This document shows, in pieces, positions 46,644-57,541 of a stretch of 64,000 nt of DNA; position 1 is the stretch's first letter; each line of letters opens with the position of its first letter. This DNA comes from Reichenbachiella versicolor (lineage in GTDB: Bacteria; Bacteroidota; Bacteroidia; Cytophagales; Cyclobacteriaceae): NCBI RefSeq assembly GCF_003171675.1, contig NZ_QFZQ01000007.1, positions 62,001 through 126,000 on the forward strand. Reading direction: 5' to 3'. The position numbers were made by a program, and so were the translations under genes. Under the pieces are notes generated by a model. That model worked only from the letters and a program-made list of their open reading frames with translations. It was not told the DNA's origin and did not search any database.

Positions 46644-46678
46644 AAAAAAAGCCATCTCGATTACAATCGAGATGGCTT
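46644..46678 (-). terminator. Terminator of the ribosomal superoperon (after rplQ)
   Basis: AAGCCATCTCGATT and its complement form a 14-base near-perfect stem with a tiny loop (46649-46678), followed on the minus strand by a T7 tract. It lies 24 bases after the rplQ stop. Confidence 0.92.
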
Positions 46679-46701
46679 CAATATGTTACTAATCAGTATA
46701 A

Positions 46702-47268
46702 TTACTGCTTATCTTCTTTTTCAGAATCAGTACTTGCATCATTATCAGAAGATTCTTCTGATTCAATTTTAGCCTCTTCTGATTCTACTTCCTTAATAAC
46801 TTCAGCCTCTTCTACTACTGAAGAAGCTTCAACAGCTTCAGCCTTCTTTCCGCCTCTTCTACTTCTTCTCGTCTTAGTTTTAGCAGGAGCTGCTTCTTGA
46901 AGCAATAACTCATTGAAGTCAACAAGTTCCATAACAACCATTTCTGCATTATCACCTTGTCTAGTTCCAGTTTTAAATATTCTAGTATATCCACCCGGTC
47001 TAGTGGCTACTTTCTCCGCTACTTCACCAAAAAGTGTGGTTACAGATTCCTTATTCTGAAGGTATGAAAATACAACTCTCCTTGAGTGTGTAGTATCAGC
47101 CTTAGCCTTAGTTATAATTGGCTCTACGTATTTCTTCAATGCTTTTGCCTTCGCTACTGTCGTAGTGATTCTTTTATTCAAAATCAATGAAGACGCCATA
47201 TTCGATAGCATAGCACCTCTATGAGATGCAGTTCTACCTAAATGATTAAATTTCTTCCCGTGTCTCAT
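46702..47268 (-). CDS. rplQ: 50S ribosomal protein L17 with acidic C-terminal extension
   Basis: 188 residues. The first ~120 residues are standard L17 ([58 protein letters not shown]). Beyond that runs a ~65-residue tail: a short basic patch [13 protein letters not shown] and then a Glu/Ser-rich segment ending in DSEKEDKQ. Tails are common on L17 in Bacteroidota. Last gene of the operon; start is four bases after the rpoA stop. Confidence 0.96.
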   Translation of the reverse strand: MRHGKKFNHLGRTASHRGAMLSNMASSLILNKRITTTVAKAKALKKYVEPIITKAKADTTHSRRVVFSYLQNKESVTTLFGEVAEKVATRPGGYTRIFKTGTRQGDNAEMVVMELVDFNELLLQEAAPAKTKTRRSRRGGKKAEAVEASSVVEEAEVIKEVESEEAKIESEESSDNDASTDSEKEDKQ

Positions 47269-47272
47269 TATT

Positions 47273-48262
47273 TTACTCCTCGTCTAGTTTGTATTTTGAC
47301 AAATCCATGCCAAAAGTCAAATTCTTATCTGCCACCAACTGCTCAAGTTCAGCTAACGATTTCTTTCCGAAATTTCTAAATTTCATCATATCTGAAATCT
47401 CTAACCTTACAAGATCACCTAAAGTAGCCACATCTGCAGCCTTCAAACAATTATAAGCTCTTACGGAAAGATCTAAATCATTTAATCCTGTTTTTAGAAG
47501 CTTTCTCATGTGCAATAATTCTTCATCTACAGCTTCTGGTTCTCCAGTATCTAATGAATCTAAAATCATTGTTTGATCAGAGAACAACATAAAGTGCTGG
47601 ATCAAAATATTAGCAGCACCTTTAAGAGCGTTTTCTGGATGAATCGACCCATCAGTTTCGATATCCAACAGTAACTGCTCATAATCCGTCTTTTGCTCAA
47701 CTCTTGTATTTTCAACAGAAAACTTCACATTTTTTATTGGAGTGAAGATGGCATCAATCGGAATAAAGCCAAAAATTTGCTCTTCTGGTTTATTTTCCTC
47801 TGCTGTCACATATCCTCTACCTTTTTCGATTGTCAATTCAATCTCAAAATTTACAGATTCATCCAAATTACATATTACATGATCTGGATTTAGAATCTCA
47901 AAAGTAGAGGTAGCACCACTGATATCCCCAGCCTTGAATTCCTTCTGACCAGAAACGCTCACTACTATTTTGCTATCTACTGTATCCGCTACCTTCTTGA
48001 AACGAACCATCTTAAGGTTCAGAATGATCTCAGACACATCTTCAACTACACCTTCAATAGTAGAAAACTCATGCAATACCCCAGGGATTTTTATACCAGT
48101 AATGGCATATCCCTCTAATGAAGACAACAATATTCTTCTTAATGCATTACCTACAGTTACACCGTAGCCCTGCTCTAATGGTTTGAAAGTAAATAAGCCA
48201 TGAAAGTCATCAGCTTTCTCCATAACCACCTTCTCAGGCATTTGAAATGCTAGTATTGACAT
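47273..48262 (-). CDS. rpoA: RNA polymerase alpha subunit
   Basis: 329 residues, normal length. The N-terminal assembly domain (~1-230) contains [23 protein letters not shown] and the beta-contact region; the C-terminal domain (~250-315) has [23 protein letters not shown] and [12 protein letters not shown], the UP-element and activator-binding helices. Start ATG follows rpsD by 30 bases. Confidence 0.98.
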   Translation of the reverse strand: MSILAFQMPEKVVMEKADDFHGLFTFKPLEQGYGVTVGNALRRILLSSLEGYAITGIKIPGVLHEFSTIEGVVEDVSEIILNLKMVRFKKVADTVDSKIVVSVSGQKEFKAGDISGATSTFEILNPDHVICNLDESVNFEIELTIEKGRGYVTAEENKPEEQIFGFIPIDAIFTPIKNVKFSVENTRVEQKTDYEQLLLDIETDGSIHPENALKGAANILIQHFMLFSDQTMILDSLDTGEPEAVDEELLHMRKLLKTGLNDLDLSVRAYNCLKAADVATLGDLVRLEISDMMKFRNFGKKSLAELEQLVADKNLTFGMDLSKYKLDEE

Positions 48263-48292
48263 AATAATTCCTTTATTAAAAAAATTAATTTA

Positions 48293-48898
48293 TTACTTAG
48301 AGTACAATTCGACGATTAATTGCTCCTTTATGTTTTCTGGAATCTCTTCCCTTGTAGGTAAAACCGTTATTTTTCCAGACATTGAAGATCCATCCCATTC
48401 TAACCAAGGGTATTTACTGACCGATCCTCTTGATAAACTCGTAGTTACAGCCTCTAATGATTTAGACTTTTCTCTTACTGCTACTATATCTCCTAATTTC
48501 AATGAAAACGAAGGAATATTGACTACTTCTCCATTTACCGTAATATGCTTATGAAGAACTAATTGTCTAGCTGCACTTCTAGTAGGAGCTATACCTAATC
48601 TGAAAACAGTATTGTCTAATCTTGATTCTAACATTTGCAGCAGAATAGTACCTGTGATACCACTCTTTCTAGAAGCATGATCAAAAAGATTAGAAAACTG
48701 CTTTTCTAATAATCCATAAGTATACTTAGCCTTTTGCTTTTCTGCTAACTGTATAGCATATTCAGACTGCTTTTTTCTTCTGCCTCTACCGTGTTGTCCT
48801 GGAGGGTAATTTTTCTTAGCTAATACTTTATCTGGGCCGAAAATAGGATCGTTAAATTTACGAGCTATCTTAGTTTTTGGTCCTCTATACCTTGCCAT
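48293..48898 (-). CDS. rpsD: 30S ribosomal protein S4
   Basis: 201 residues. It nucleates 30S assembly on 16S rRNA. Seen are [19 protein letters not shown] at the N-terminus, [24 protein letters not shown], and the S4 RNA-binding domain ([33 protein letters not shown]). No zinc cysteines at the N-terminus, i.e. the C-minus form. Between rpsK and rpoA as expected for the alpha operon. Confidence 0.98.
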   Translation of the reverse strand: MARYRGPKTKIARKFNDPIFGPDKVLAKKNYPPGQHGRGRRKKQSEYAIQLAEKQKAKYTYGLLEKQFSNLFDHASRKSGITGTILLQMLESRLDNTVFRLGIAPTRSAARQLVLHKHITVNGEVVNIPSFSLKLGDIVAVREKSKSLEAVTTSLSRGSVSKYPWLEWDGSSMSGKITVLPTREEIPENIKEQLIVELYSK

Positions 48899-48918
48899 TT
48901 CTTATAAATCCTTATGAA

Positions 48919-49311
48919 TTAAACTCTTCTTCTCTTAGGCGCTCTACATCCATTATGAGGTAAAGGAGTTACATCTTTGATCATAGTAACCTCTATACCT
49001 GAATTTTGAAGCGTTCTGATAGCAGATTCTCTACCAGCACCTGGTCCCTTTACAAAAACCTCTACTTTTCTAAGGCCTAGTTCGTAAGCCTTTTGAGCAC
49101 AATCCTGAGCTGCTACTTGTGCAGCATATGGCGTGTTTTTCTTAGAGCCTTTGAAACCCATTTTACCAGCAGACGCCCATGACACTACTTGTCCTGAATT
49201 ATTAGTCAAAGAGATAATAATATTGTTAAAAGAAGCCTTGATGTGAGCTTGACCAACAGGCTCTACTACTACGACTCTTTTTCTTCCTTTATCTTTTCTT
49301 TTGTCAGCCAT
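48919..49311 (-). CDS. rpsK: 30S ribosomal protein S11
   Basis: 130 residues, normal length. It lies in the 30S platform. Core motifs are [59 protein letters not shown] and the C-terminal [13 protein letters not shown]-like [12 protein letters not shown]. Nine bases from rpsM. Confidence 0.98.
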   Translation of the reverse strand: MADKRKDKGRKRVVVVEPVGQAHIKASFNNIIISLTNNSGQVVSWASAGKMGFKGSKKNTPYAAQVAAQDCAQKAYELGLRKVEVFVKGPGAGRESAIRTLQNSGIEVTMIKDVTPLPHNGCRAPKRRRV

Positions 49312-49319
49312 GTCAAAAA

Positions 49320-49697
49320 TTATTTAGTAGCTATCTTCTTGTTAGCAACTGTTTTTCTCTTTCCTTTTCTAGTTCTTGCGTTGTTTTTCGTATGCTGACC
49401 ACGAACTGGTAGACCTTTTCTATGTCTAAGTCCTCTGTAACATCCAATATCCATCAAACGCTTTATATTAAGCTGAACTTCAGATTTAAGTACTCCTTCC
49501 ACTCTAAAGTTCTCTGAAATAATGGCTCTAACTTTACCAGCTTGCTCTTCAGACCACTCATCTGCCTTTGTGTTCCAATCAATGCCGGCTTCAGTCAAAA
49601 TTCTTTGAGCTGAACTACGTCCAATTCCGAAAATATAGGTAAGAGCTATTTCACCTCTTTTATTACCTGGAATATCTACTCCTGCTATCCTAGCCAT
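49320..49697 (-). CDS. rpsM: 30S ribosomal protein S13
   Basis: 125 residues. It forms intersubunit bridges in the 30S head. Seen are [25 protein letters not shown], the central helices and [24 protein letters not shown] with a Lys-rich tail. Starts right after the short rpmJ gene (two bases). Confidence 0.98.
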   Translation of the reverse strand: MARIAGVDIPGNKRGEIALTYIFGIGRSSAQRILTEAGIDWNTKADEWSEEQAGKVRAIISENFRVEGVLKSEVQLNIKRLMDIGCYRGLRHRKGLPVRGQHTKNNARTRKGKRKTVANKKIATK

Positions 49698-49699
49698 AA

Positions 49700-49816
49700 T
49701 TATCCTTGTCTTTGCTTAAACCTTGGGTTCTTTTTATTAATCACGTAAACCTTACCGTTTCTACGGATTACTTTACAATCCGCACTACGCTTTTTAACAG
49801 ACGCTTTAACTTTCAT
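49700..49816 (-). CDS. rpmJ: 50S ribosomal protein L36
   Basis: 38 residues, too short for usual ORF cut-offs. It reads [20 protein letters not shown], then [18 protein letters not shown]. The zinc-ribbon cysteines of the Zn-binding form (CxxC...C...H) are reduced to one Cys, so this is the zinc-independent L36 form. It sits between infA and rpsM, its standard place in the alpha/spc junction. Confidence 0.95.
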   Translation of the reverse strand: MKVKASVKKRSADCKVIRRNGKVYVINKKNPRFKQRQG

Positions 49817-49822
49817 GTCTTT

Positions 49823-50041
49823 TTACTTATAGCGATATACTATTCTACCTTTTGTCAAATCATATGGAGACATCTCCATCTTCACTTTGTCTCCAGGTAG
49901 GATTTTGATGTAATGCATTCTCATCTTACCTGAAATATGGGCTATAACCTCATGCCCATTTTCCAATTCCACTCTAAACATTGCATTCGACAATGCTTCG
50001 ATTATTGTACCGTCCTGCTCTATAGAAGCTTGCTTAGCCAT
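49823..50041 (-). CDS. infA: Translation initiation factor IF-1
   Basis: 72 residues, an OB-fold protein occupying the A site of the 30S during initiation. Typical wording: [35 protein letters not shown] and [25 protein letters not shown]. It follows secY by eight bases and precedes rpmJ by six. Confidence 0.98.
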   Translation of the reverse strand: MAKQASIEQDGTIIEALSNAMFRVELENGHEVIAHISGKMRMHYIKILPGDKVKMEMSPYDLTKGRIVYRYK

Positions 50042-50049
50042 ATCTTTAA

Positions 50050-51369
50050 TTACGCTACTGCGATGTTTTGTGACCTACCTCGTATTTTGCCAGACTTCAT
50101 CATTCCTTCATAATGCCTCATTAACAAATAACTTTCTATCTGCTGTAGGGTATCAAGAATTACGCCTACCATTATCAACAAAGACGTACCTCCAAAGAAC
50201 TGTGCAAAATTACCACTCACACCTGCCATTTGTGCAAAAGCTGGAAGTATTGCTACTATTGCTAAAAACAATGAACCAGGAAGTGTAACTCTAGTTAGCA
50301 CAGTATCTATAAATTCAGAAGTGGCCGCTCCTGGCTTTACACCCGGGATAAATCCACCATTTCTCTTCATATCGTCTGCAATCTGATTTGGATTAATAGA
50401 AATAGCAGTATAAAAGAAAGTAAACAATACAATCATAATTGCGAATGTCAAATTGTACTGCCAAGACTGAAAATTAGAGAACGTAGCGCCTATAAATTGA
50501 GCCACATCACTTGATTCAGCAAAATACCCAGCCACCATAGCAGGCAAAAACATTAAAGACTGTGCAAAAATTATTGGCATTACACCAGCACTATTTACTT
50601 TTATAGGAATATACTGTCTTTGCCCCCCGTAAACCTTATTACCTACGACTTGTTTTGCGTACTGTACCGGTATTCTTCTAACTGCCTGAGTCAATAAAAC
50701 AACAGCCATAACTACAAAAAACAACGCTACTATTTCTAAAAGAAAAAACAATGCTCCTCCCATGCCTCTAGTCATTGCTTCCTGAACAATACTACCAGGA
50801 AACCTCGAAATGATACCAATCATAATCAACATTGATATCCCATTTCCTATTCCTTTATCAGTTATTTTTTCACCTAACCACATGCAAAAAATAGTACCTG
50901 CAGTCAGTATAGTCAAAGCAGAGGCATTGAATAAAAACTTATTCTGAACAACAATTGCTTCAGCCGGTATTGAAGCCGCTAAATATGCACCACCTTGTGC
51001 AAAGGTGATTCCAATCGTCAACACTCTAGTAATTTGATTTATCTTCTTTCTACCGCTATCCCCTTCCTTTTGTAGTTTCTGGAAATAAGGAACAGCCATA
51101 GTTAACAATTGAATTACGATTGATGCCGATATATACGGCATAATTCCTAATCCAAATATCGAAGCATTACTAAACGCACCGCCTAGAAAAGCGTCCAAAA
51201 GACCAAAAATACCTTGAGCCTTGTCTGCTAATTTTGACGGATCAATACCAGGTAATACTACAAAAGATCCCAATCTAAAAATGATTAGGAATCCAACAGT
51301 ATTTAAAATTCTGGTTCTTAATTCTTCAATAGTGAAGATATTACGTATCGTGCTGAAAAATTTCTTCAT
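50050..51369 (-). CDS. secY: Protein translocase subunit SecY
   Basis: 439 residues with ten membrane helices. It forms the protein-conducting channel. The plug and pore region ([34 protein letters not shown]), the conserved [18 protein letters not shown], the C5 loop [22 protein letters not shown] and the C-terminal [17 protein letters not shown] are all seen. Only five bases separate it from rplO. Confidence 0.98.
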   Translation of the reverse strand: MKKFFSTIRNIFTIEELRTRILNTVGFLIIFRLGSFVVLPGIDPSKLADKAQGIFGLLDAFLGGAFSNASIFGLGIMPYISASIVIQLLTMAVPYFQKLQKEGDSGRKKINQITRVLTIGITFAQGGAYLAASIPAEAIVVQNKFLFNASALTILTAGTIFCMWLGEKITDKGIGNGISMLIMIGIISRFPGSIVQEAMTRGMGGALFFLLEIVALFFVVMAVVLLTQAVRRIPVQYAKQVVGNKVYGGQRQYIPIKVNSAGVMPIIFAQSLMFLPAMVAGYFAESSDVAQFIGATFSNFQSWQYNLTFAIMIVLFTFFYTAISINPNQIADDMKRNGGFIPGVKPGAATSEFIDTVLTRVTLPGSLFLAIVAILPAFAQMAGVSGNFAQFFGGTSLLIMVGVILDTLQQIESYLLMRHYEGMMKSGKIRGRSQNIAVA

Positions 51370-51374
51370 AGTGC

Positions 51375-51818
51375 TTAGACAGCGGTGGCAGTACCACCAG
51401 CTTTTTCTATAGCTTCAATAGCTGATTTTGAAAACAAATGAGCAGTTACTTCTACTTTAGCAGACAGCTCTCCTCTACCTAATATTTTTACTACATCATG
51501 CTTACCAGCAAGACCGTTATTTAATAATGTCTCCAAAGTAATCACAACTATACCCTTGTCAGCTAATGCCTGAATAGTATCCAAGTTAATCGGTTTAGTT
51601 TCAACTCTATTAGGACTTTTGAAACCAAATTTAGGAACTCGTCTATATAAAGGCATCTGCCCACCTTCAAATCCGGCTTTTCTAGAATATCCTGATCTAG
51701 ACTTTGCACCCTTATGACCTCTTGTAGAAGTCCCCCCTCTACCTGATCCTTGTCCTCTACCAATTCTCTTGCTAGATTTTACCGAACCTTCTGCTGGCTT
51801 TAAAGTATTTAATTTCAT
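51375..51818 (-). CDS. rplO: 50S ribosomal protein L15
   Basis: 147 residues. Gly/Arg-rich N-terminal arm (KRIGRGQGSGRGGTSTRGHKG), then FEGGQMPLYRRVPKFGF and a C-terminal domain ending in GGTATAV. Standard position before secY. Confidence 0.98.
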   Translation of the reverse strand: MKLNTLKPAEGSVKSSKRIGRGQGSGRGGTSTRGHKGAKSRSGYSRKAGFEGGQMPLYRRVPKFGFKSPNRVETKPINLDTIQALADKGIVVITLETLLNNGLAGKHDVVKILGRGELSAKVEVTAHLFSKSAIEAIEKAGGTATAV

Positions 51819-51840
51819 CTTTTTAAGAATATTCTATTTC

Positions 51841-52020
51841 TTACTTATTTTCTACAGATACTAAATGACCTACTTTATTGATCATTCCTTGAATCTGAGG
51901 TGTTAATTCCTTCTCAACAGATTTATTAATTTTTCCAAGACCTAAAGCCTGAATAGTCAACTTTTGATCTTTTGGTCTGTTGATCGTACTTCTTTTCTGT
52001 GTTATTACAACTGTAGCCAT
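51841..52020 (-). CDS. rpmD: 50S ribosomal protein L30
   Basis: 59 residues, read directly from the minus strand from ATG 52020: begins [20 protein letters not shown] and ends [30 protein letters not shown] is the L30 signature region. It fits exactly between rpsE and rplO, where L30 is expected, and has the standard length. Confidence 0.96.
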   Translation of the reverse strand: MATVVITQKRSTINRPKDQKLTIQALGLGKINKSVEKELTPQIQGMINKVGHLVSVENK

Positions 52021-52025
52021 CTTAA

Positions 52026-52544
52026 TTACCCATTAAAAACTTTAGATAACTCTACTCCTCTTTGTGCAGCTACTGCATAAGGATCTCTCATCTTGGCTAA
52101 TGCGTCAAAAGTAGCTTTTACAACATTATGCGGATTAGAAGAACCTTTTGATTTAGCCAATACATCATGAACCCCTGCACTTTCCAACACTGCGCGCATT
52201 GCACCTCCAGCGATTACACCTGTACCAGGAGCTGCAGGTTTCAATAATACGAAACCACCCCCAAATTTTCCAAGTGCTTCATGAGGTACAGTCCCTTTGT
52301 ATACAGGCACCTTTACCAAATTTTTCTTAGCATCATCAATTCCCTTAGTAATTGAATCTGTCACTTCATTAGCCTTACCTAGACCGTAACCACAGACACC
52401 GTTGCCATCACCTACGACAACTATAGCAGAAAAACTAAATCTTCTACCTCCTTTTACAACCTTAGCTACCCTCTTGATCGCAACTACCTTTTCTTGAAGG
52501 TCTATTTCGCTTGCTTTAAGCGTTTTAATATTTTGCTTAGACAT
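52026..52544 (-). CDS. rpsE: 30S ribosomal protein S5
   Basis: 172 residues from ATG 52544; an in-frame TTG two codons earlier (52550) is adjacent to the rplR stop and unlikely. It helps decoding fidelity. Seen are [62 protein letters not shown] and [13 protein letters not shown]. Positions known for spectinomycin resistance (KVVKGGRR region) look wild-type. Confidence 0.97.
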   Translation of the reverse strand: MSKQNIKTLKASEIDLQEKVVAIKRVAKVVKGGRRFSFSAIVVVGDGNGVCGYGLGKANEVTDSITKGIDDAKKNLVKVPVYKGTVPHEALGKFGGGFVLLKPAAPGTGVIAGGAMRAVLESAGVHDVLAKSKGSSNPHNVVKATFDALAKMRDPYAVAAQRGVELSKVFNG

Positions 52545-52550
52545 AATCAA

Positions 52551-52898
52551 TTAAAATTTAAGACCTCCCTCACGCGCTCCGTCAGCTAAAGCCTTTACTT
52601 TACCATGATAAGGATAACCACCTCTATCAAATACTACTGAAGTAATACCTGCTCCAGAAGCCTTTTCAGCTAACTTCTTACCTACCTCTTTAGAAATTTC
52701 TATGTTCACAACAGACTTACCTAATTCTGCCGATGATGTAGATGCAAGAGTATGACCATTAGCATCATCAATCAACTGTACATAGATACCTTTATTGCTT
52801 TTGAAAACAGACAATCTTGGTCTCTCAACAGTACCGTTAACTTTATTACGAATTCCTCTACGAATTCTTAATCTTCTTTGCTCTTTAGTAATTGCCAT
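52551..52898 (-). CDS. rplR: 50S ribosomal protein L18
   Basis: 115 residues. It binds 5S rRNA. Motifs are [38 protein letters not shown] and [27 protein letters not shown]. Start is nine bases after rplF stop. Confidence 0.98.
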   Translation of the reverse strand: MAITKEQRRLRIRRGIRNKVNGTVERPRLSVFKSNKGIYVQLIDDANGHTLASTSSAELGKSVVNIEISKEVGKKLAEKASGAGITSVVFDRGGYPYHGKVKALADGAREGGLKF

Positions 52899-52906
52899 CT
52901 CTCGTA

Positions 52907-53458
52907 TTATTTAGCAGCAGTTTTACCAGCTTTTCTTCTAATAATCTCTCCAACGAACCTAATACCCTTACCTTTATAAGGTTCGATTTTTCTTAGAGTT
53001 CTAATCTTCGCAGCAACTTCTCCTACTAACTCTTTATCGGTAGATTCTAAAGTCACAATAGGGTTTTTACCTTTTTGAGTCTCAGCACTAACCTTAACTT
53101 CAGTAGGGATTTGCATAAAAATATTATGCGAATAGCCTAAGTTCATTTCAAGAACTTGTCCTTGAGTTGCAGCTTTATATCCTACCCCTACAAGTTCTAA
53201 TTGCTTTTTGTATCCTTCAGACACTCCTATAACCATATTATTGATTAATGATCTATAAAGACCATGAAGTGCCTTGTGTCTTTTTTGCTCAGTTGGTCTT
53301 TTGACTGTCAATTGACCCTCTTCTACCGCAACGGCAAAATCAGTATCAATATCTCTAGACAAAGTACCTTTAGCTCCTTTCACTGAAACGTTACCACCCT
53401 TAACCGTTACTTCAACACCCTGTGGTAGCGCTACTGGTTTATTTCCTATTCGTGACAT
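52907..53458 (-). CDS. rplF: 50S ribosomal protein L6
   Basis: 183 residues. Near the factor-binding site. [16 protein letters not shown] opens the protein; [19 protein letters not shown] and [24 protein letters not shown] are conserved. Spaced nine bases from rpsH. Confidence 0.98.
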   Translation of the reverse strand: MSRIGNKPVALPQGVEVTVKGGNVSVKGAKGTLSRDIDTDFAVAVEEGQLTVKRPTEQKRHKALHGLYRSLINNMVIGVSEGYKKQLELVGVGYKAATQGQVLEMNLGYSHNIFMQIPTEVKVSAETQKGKNPIVTLESTDKELVGEVAAKIRTLRKIEPYKGKGIRFVGEIIRRKAGKTAAK

Positions 53459-53467
53459 TTCTTATAA

Positions 53468-53863
53468 TTAATAAACGTAGCACAATACTTCACCGCCAAC
53501 GTTATGCTCCTTAGCCTGCTTTCCTGTAATTACTCCTTTTGAAGTAGACATAATCGCAACCCCTAGACCATTTAATACTCTAGGAACATTCCCTGCTCCA
53601 GCGTATTTTCTTAAACCTGGCTTACTTACTCTTTCTAAATGGACAATCGCAGACTCTTTGGTCTGAGGATTGAACTTTAGCGCAATCTTAATCGTACCTT
53701 GAACACCACTATCCTCAAATCTATAATTCTTGATGAACCCTTGATCCATAAGAACCTTAGTGATTTCCTTCTTTATATTAGAAGCAGGAATTTCAACGAT
53801 TCTATGGTTCGCTTTGATGGCGTTTCTTAACCTTGTTAAATAATCTGCTATTGGATCTGTCAT
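53468..53863 (-). CDS. rpsH: 30S ribosomal protein S8
   Basis: 131 residues. Seen are [20 protein letters not shown] and the C-terminal [38 protein letters not shown]8 also acts as translational repressor of the spc operon in enteric bacteria. Unusually for this operon a 75-base gap precedes it and contains its own promoter and a hairpin (see 53881-53935), so rpsH may be transcribed separately. Confidence 0.98.
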   Translation of the reverse strand: MTDPIADYLTRLRNAIKANHRIVEIPASNIKKEITKVLMDQGFIKNYRFEDSGVQGTIKIALKFNPQTKESAIVHLERVSKPGLRKYAGAGNVPRVLNGLGVAIMSTSKGVITGKQAKEHNVGGEVLCYVY

Positions 53864-53880
53864 TACAGTATATACTTTTA

Positions 53881-53903
53881 AGCCCCTTTAAATAAACGGG
53901 GCT
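53881..53903 (-). promoter_or_regulatory. Leader hairpin upstream of rpsH
   Basis: AGCCCC (53881-53886) and GGGGCT (53898-53903) form a GC-rich stem just after the internal promoter. It may be a mild terminator or the leader of the rpsH transcript. Confidence 0.45.
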
Positions 53904-53904
53904 G

Positions 53905-53935
53905 CAAAGTTAGTTAATATTTTTTAAACTCTAAA
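53905..53935 (-). promoter_or_regulatory. Internal spc-operon promoter for rpsH
   Basis: Minus strand GTTTA, 19 bases, TAACTTTG (complement of 53905-53912). The -7 box is exact, the -33 part has one mismatch. It lies in the only large gap between rpsN and rpsH. Confidence 0.6.
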
Positions 53936-53938
53936 CTT

Positions 53939-54208
53939 TTACCAGCTTGATTTAGTTACTCCTGGTATCTTACCTGCGCTAGCCATTTCTCGGAAAGTTA
54001 CCCTTGAAATGCCGAATTTTCTCATATAACCTTTAGGTCTCCCAGTTAACTTACATCTATTGTGTAGTCTAACTTTTGATGAATTTCTAGGGAGTTTATC
54101 AAGACCTTCATAGTCACCCGCCGCTTTCAATTCAGCTCTTTTAGCAGCATATTTAGCTACAAGCTTTTCTCTTTTTCGCTCTCTGGCTTTTATTGCTTCT
54201 CTTGCCAT
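53939..54208 (-). CDS. rpsN: 30S ribosomal protein S14
   Basis: 89 residues from ATG 54208 ([20 protein letters not shown]); a longer frame from 54244 overlaps rplE and is spurious. It has the long, zinc-independent form with single Cys in [22 protein letters not shown]. It sits one base after the rplE stop. Confidence 0.97.
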   Translation of the reverse strand: MAREAIKARERKREKLVAKYAAKRAELKAAGDYEGLDKLPRNSSKVRLHNRCKLTGRPKGYMRKFGISRVTFREMASAGKIPGVTKSSW

Positions 54209-54209
54209 C

Positions 54210-54767
54210 TTAGTTGCTGTTTTTCTTTGCGAAAGGCATACCAAATGCCTTTAATAATTCATAACTTTCTTCATCTGTCTGAGCTGAAGTCACAAAAGTG
54301 ATATCCATACCAGCGATTCGATTGATTTTATCGATAGATATTTCTGGGAAGATAATTTGCTCTTTAACACCTAAAGTATAATTCCCTCTACCATCAAAAC
54401 CTTTATCCTTTACCCCTTGAAAATCTCTTACTCTTGGCAATGCAATGTTCATTAATCTATCCATGAACTCATACATCTTATCTCCTCTAAGAGTTACTCT
54501 TGCACCAATCGGCATATTTTCTCTTAGCTTAAAGTTAGAAATTGCCTTCTTAGACAAAGTAGCAACAGCCTTCTGACCAGTAATCATTGTCAACTCTTCT
54601 ACTCCAGCGTCAACCAATTTTTTGTCCGCAACAGCATCACCGATACCTCTATTGATTGAGATCTTTTCGATCTTTGGTACTTGCATAGTCGACTTGTATT
54701 GAAATTTATCTTTCAATACTCCTACAACTTCGTCTTGATATTTTGTTTTTAATCTAGGAATAGCCAT
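54210..54767 (-). CDS. rplE: 50S ribosomal protein L5
   Basis: 185 residues. It binds 5S rRNA and contacts the tRNA P-site elbow. Motifs are [45 protein letters not shown] and [18 protein letters not shown]. Confidence 0.98.
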   Translation of the reverse strand: MAIPRLKTKYQDEVVGVLKDKFQYKSTMQVPKIEKISINRGIGDAVADKKLVDAGVEELTMITGQKAVATLSKKAISNFKLRENMPIGARVTLRGDKMYEFMDRLMNIALPRVRDFQGVKDKGFDGRGNYTLGVKEQIIFPEISIDKINRIAGMDITFVTSAQTDEESYELLKAFGMPFAKKNSN

Positions 54768-54768
54768 C

Positions 54769-55083
54769 TTATATTACCTCTCCTGTTTTCTTTGAATATC
54801 TTACCAACTTGCCCTTGTCATCAAGTTTTCTACCAACTTTTGTAGCTTCTCCTGTTTTAGGATCAACTAGCATCAGGTTACTGATGTCAATAGACGCTTC
54901 TACTTTTTTAATTCCTCCCTCAGGGTTTTCGGCAGAAGGTTTAGTGTGCTTAGTTACCATATTCAAACCCTCAACAATAGCTCTACCCTTAGATGGGATT
55001 ACTTCTAGAACAGCTCCAGTCTTACCTTTAGAATTTCCTGAAAGTACTTTAACTGTATCTCCTTTTTTTATGTGAAGTTTCAT
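54769..55083 (-). CDS. rplX: 50S ribosomal protein L24
   Basis: 104 residues; KOW motif at the N-terminus ([23 protein letters not shown]) and [18 protein letters not shown]. Assembly initiator of the 50S. One base from rplE. Confidence 0.98.
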   Translation of the reverse strand: MKLHIKKGDTVKVLSGNSKGKTGAVLEVIPSKGRAIVEGLNMVTKHTKPSAENPEGGIKKVEASIDISNLMLVDPKTGEATKVGRKLDDKGKLVRYSKKTGEVI

Positions 55084-55113
55084 TTTCTTAATTCTTCTAA
55101 CTTGAAAAAATGA

Positions 55114-55482
55114 TTAAAGTACCTCAGGCGCTAAAGAAACGATCTTCATAAATTGCTTTTCTCTTAGCTCACGAGCAACTGGACCAAAGATCCTTGTTCC
55201 TCTAGGCTCACCACCCTCATTCAACAATACCGCAGCATTGTCTTCGAATCTGATATAAGAACCATCCTTTCTTCTTATCTCTTTCTTAGTCCTTACTACT
55301 ACTGCTTTTGAAACAGTACCTTTCTTAAGGTTACTTGATGAAATAGCCGACTTAACTGTAACAACAATCTTATCACCTACAGAAGCATATCTCTTACCAG
55401 TACCTCCTAGTACACGGATACAAAGTACTTCTTTAGCACCACTATTATCCGCTACGCTTAGTCTTGATTCTTGCTGTACCAT
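55114..55482 (-). CDS. rplN: 50S ribosomal protein L14
   Basis: 122 residues. [20 protein letters not shown] and [30 protein letters not shown] are hallmarks. Its start overlaps the rpsQ stop by one base. Confidence 0.98.
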   Translation of the reverse strand: MVQQESRLSVADNSGAKEVLCIRVLGGTGKRYASVGDKIVVTVKSAISSSNLKKGTVSKAVVVRTKKEIRRKDGSYIRFEDNAAVLLNEGGEPRGTRIFGPVARELREKQFMKIVSLAPEVL

Positions 55483-55739
55483 TATTTAGCTCTTTCTAAA
55501 ATTTCAACCAATCTCCATCTTTTGCTTTTGCTCAATGGACGAGTTTCCATAATTTTTACTGTATCACCTTCTCCACAATCATTCTTTTCATCATGAGCAT
55601 GGAACTTTTTAGTTTGGCTCACAAATTTACCGTAGATAGGGTGTTTCATTTTACGCTCAACAGCTACAGTAATGGTCTTGTCCATTTTCGTGCTGACGAC
55701 CTTACCGATACGTTCTTTTCTTAAATTTCTAGTTTCCAT
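55482..55739 (-). CDS. rpsQ: 30S ribosomal protein S17
   Basis: 85 residues, OB fold. Seen are [41 protein letters not shown] and [18 protein letters not shown]. Confidence 0.98.
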   Translation of the reverse strand: METRNLRKERIGKVVSTKMDKTITVAVERKMKHPIYGKFVSQTKKFHAHDEKNDCGEGDTVKIMETRPLSKSKRWRLVEILERAK

Positions 55740-55752
55740 CTTGTAACCTTAA

Positions 55753-55947
55753 TTATTGAGCTATCTCTTTCGCTCTTAGTTCTGTGCTAATTCTAGCGAT
55801 CAATTTCTTTGCCTCTCTCAATCTCATAGGATTTTCGATAGGCGTGATAGCATGAGCGAATTTCAACTTAGCTAAGCCTTCTTTTTCAGCAGCCAACTTG
55901 CTTTTCAACTCATCGATAGACAATCCTTTGATTTCTGAATTCTTCAT
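55753..55947 (-). CDS. rpmC: 50S ribosomal protein L29
   Basis: 64 residues, two-helix hairpin near the exit tunnel: LSIDELKSKLAAEKEGLAKLKFAHAI then IENPMRLREAKKLIARI. Between rplP and rpsQ as usual. Confidence 0.97.
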   Translation of the reverse strand: MKNSEIKGLSIDELKSKLAAEKEGLAKLKFAHAITPIENPMRLREAKKLIARISTELRAKEIAQ

Positions 55948-55965
55948 GACGCTTTATTTAAAAAC

Positions 55966-56385
55966 TTAGTCTTGATAATCTCTACTAACTACGAACTTAG
56001 TTCTGATAGGAAGCTTTTGTTCAGCTAATCTTAACGCTTCTCTAGCAAGTTCTCTGCTAATACCTGCAGACTCGAATAAGATAGTTCCAGGCTTAACAGT
56101 AGCTACCCAATATTCTGGAGCTCCCTTACCTTTACCCATTCTTACTTCAGCGGGCTTCTTAGTGATAGGTTTATCTGGAAAAATTCTAATCCAAACCTGA
56201 CCTTCTCTTTTCATAGCTCTGGTCATAGTGATCCTTGCAGCCTCTATTTGTCTACTTGTGATCCATCCTGGCTCCAAAGCCTTGATACCGAAAGTACCGA
56301 ATGCTAAAGTATGACCTCTCTGAGCCACTCCCTTAATTCTACCTTTCTGTGCTTTTCTGAACTTGGTTCTTTTCGGCTGTAACAT
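55966..56385 (-). CDS. rplP: 50S ribosomal protein L16
   Basis: 139 residues. It organises A-site tRNA contacts. [63 protein letters not shown] are characteristic. Follows rpsC by 39 bases. Confidence 0.98.
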   Translation of the reverse strand: MLQPKRTKFRKAQKGRIKGVAQRGHTLAFGTFGIKALEPGWITSRQIEAARITMTRAMKREGQVWIRIFPDKPITKKPAEVRMGKGKGAPEYWVATVKPGTILFESAGISRELAREALRLAEQKLPIRTKFVVSRDYQD

Positions 56386-56424
56386 ATTCTATATCTTTTA
56401 ATCCTTTCGGATATGATTCAATAT

Positions 56425-57147
56425 TTATCTTCTTGCTCTTTTTGGTGCATCACCACGACCTCCAGATCTTCTTCCTCCTCCTTGTTGGTTTTTAGCCCCA
56501 ACGTTAGGTGATAAGTCTCTCTTACCGTAGATCTCTCCTTTGAAAATCCAAACCTTAATACCAATCTTTCCATAAATAGTATCGGCTTCAGATACCGCAT
56601 AATCAATGTCAGCTCTCAAAGTATGAAGAGGAATTCTACCTTCTTTGTACTGTTCAGATCTTGCCATTTCAGCACCACCCAATCTACCAGAACATTTGAT
56701 CTTAATCCCTTCGGCGCCAACTCTCATAGTAGCAGCTATTGCTTGTTTCATAGCTCTTCTAAAAGAAATTCTAGCTTTAAGTTGCTGAGCAATCGACTGA
56801 CCTACTAAAACAGCGTCTAATTCAGGTCTTTTTATTTCGAAGATGTTAATCTGAAGATCCTTTCCGGTCAACTGTTTTAATTCTTCTTTGATCTTATCAA
56901 CTTCAGATCCACCTTTACCTATAACTACTCCTGGTCTAGCTGTATGGATAGTAAGTGTGATTCTCTTGATAGTTCTCTCAATAACCACTTTAGCAATACC
57001 GCCCTTAGGAATACGAGCACTAATGTATTTTCTAATCTTAGTATCCTCAACTAATTTGTCAGGGAATGTTTTGCCGCCGTACCAGTTAGAATCCCAACCT
57101 TTGACAACTCCTAATCTAAATCCTACCGGGTTTACCTTTTGTCCCAT
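56425..57147 (-). CDS. rpsC: 30S ribosomal protein S3
   Basis: 240 residues. N-terminal [22 protein letters not shown] domain ([18 protein letters not shown]) and the C-terminal domain ([35 protein letters not shown]). The last ~25 residues are a Gly/Arg-rich tail ([21 protein letters not shown]-like), common in the phylum. Confidence 0.97.
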   Translation of the reverse strand: MGQKVNPVGFRLGVVKGWDSNWYGGKTFPDKLVEDTKIRKYISARIPKGGIAKVVIERTIKRITLTIHTARPGVVIGKGGSEVDKIKEELKQLTGKDLQINIFEIKRPELDAVLVGQSIAQQLKARISFRRAMKQAIAATMRVGAEGIKIKCSGRLGGAEMARSEQYKEGRIPLHTLRADIDYAVSEADTIYGKIGIKVWIFKGEIYGKRDLSPNVGAKNQQGGGRRSGGRGDAPKRARR

Positions 57148-57153
57148 TTCTAA

Positions 57154-57534
57154 TTAGTTTTCAGCTTTTTCAGTATTAGTTTCCTCTTGTGCATTATAGC
57201 TATCAACTACTAATGTCACGTGATTCGATCTTTTTCTAATTCGGTGAGCTCTACCCTGTGGAGCAGGTCTCAGTCTTTTCAAGATTCTACCGCTATCGAC
57301 ATAGATCGCTTTTACGTATAGATCAGCCTCTTCGAGTTTTTGATCCTCATTCTTTGCTTCCCAATTAGAGATAGCTGAAAGAAGAAGTTTTTCAATTTTA
57401 GGAGCACCAGACTTAGCTTCGAACTTCAATACGTTCAAAGCGTGGTTTACTCTTTGGCCTCTAACCAAATCAGCCACAACTCTCATTCTTCGAGGAGAAG
57501 TAGGCACGTTATTTAATTTCGCTACAGCTTCCAT
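57154..57534 (-). CDS. rplV: 50S ribosomal protein L22
   Basis: 126 residues; contains the tunnel-lining hairpin region ([21 protein letters not shown]). [20 protein letters not shown] is the N-terminal signature. A short Glu-rich tail follows. Confidence 0.98.
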   Translation of the reverse strand: MEAVAKLNNVPTSPRRMRVVADLVRGQRVNHALNVLKFEAKSGAPKIEKLLLSAISNWEAKNEDQKLEEADLYVKAIYVDSGRILKRLRPAPQGRAHRIRKRSNHVTLVVDSYNAQEETNTEKAEN

Positions 57535-57541
57535 CTATACC

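Noticed and set aside
53881-53903. True operon-ending terminator between rpsN and rpsH
   Set aside because: Stem is short with a long loop and the following bases are not a T-tract; a leader hairpin after an internal promoter fits better.
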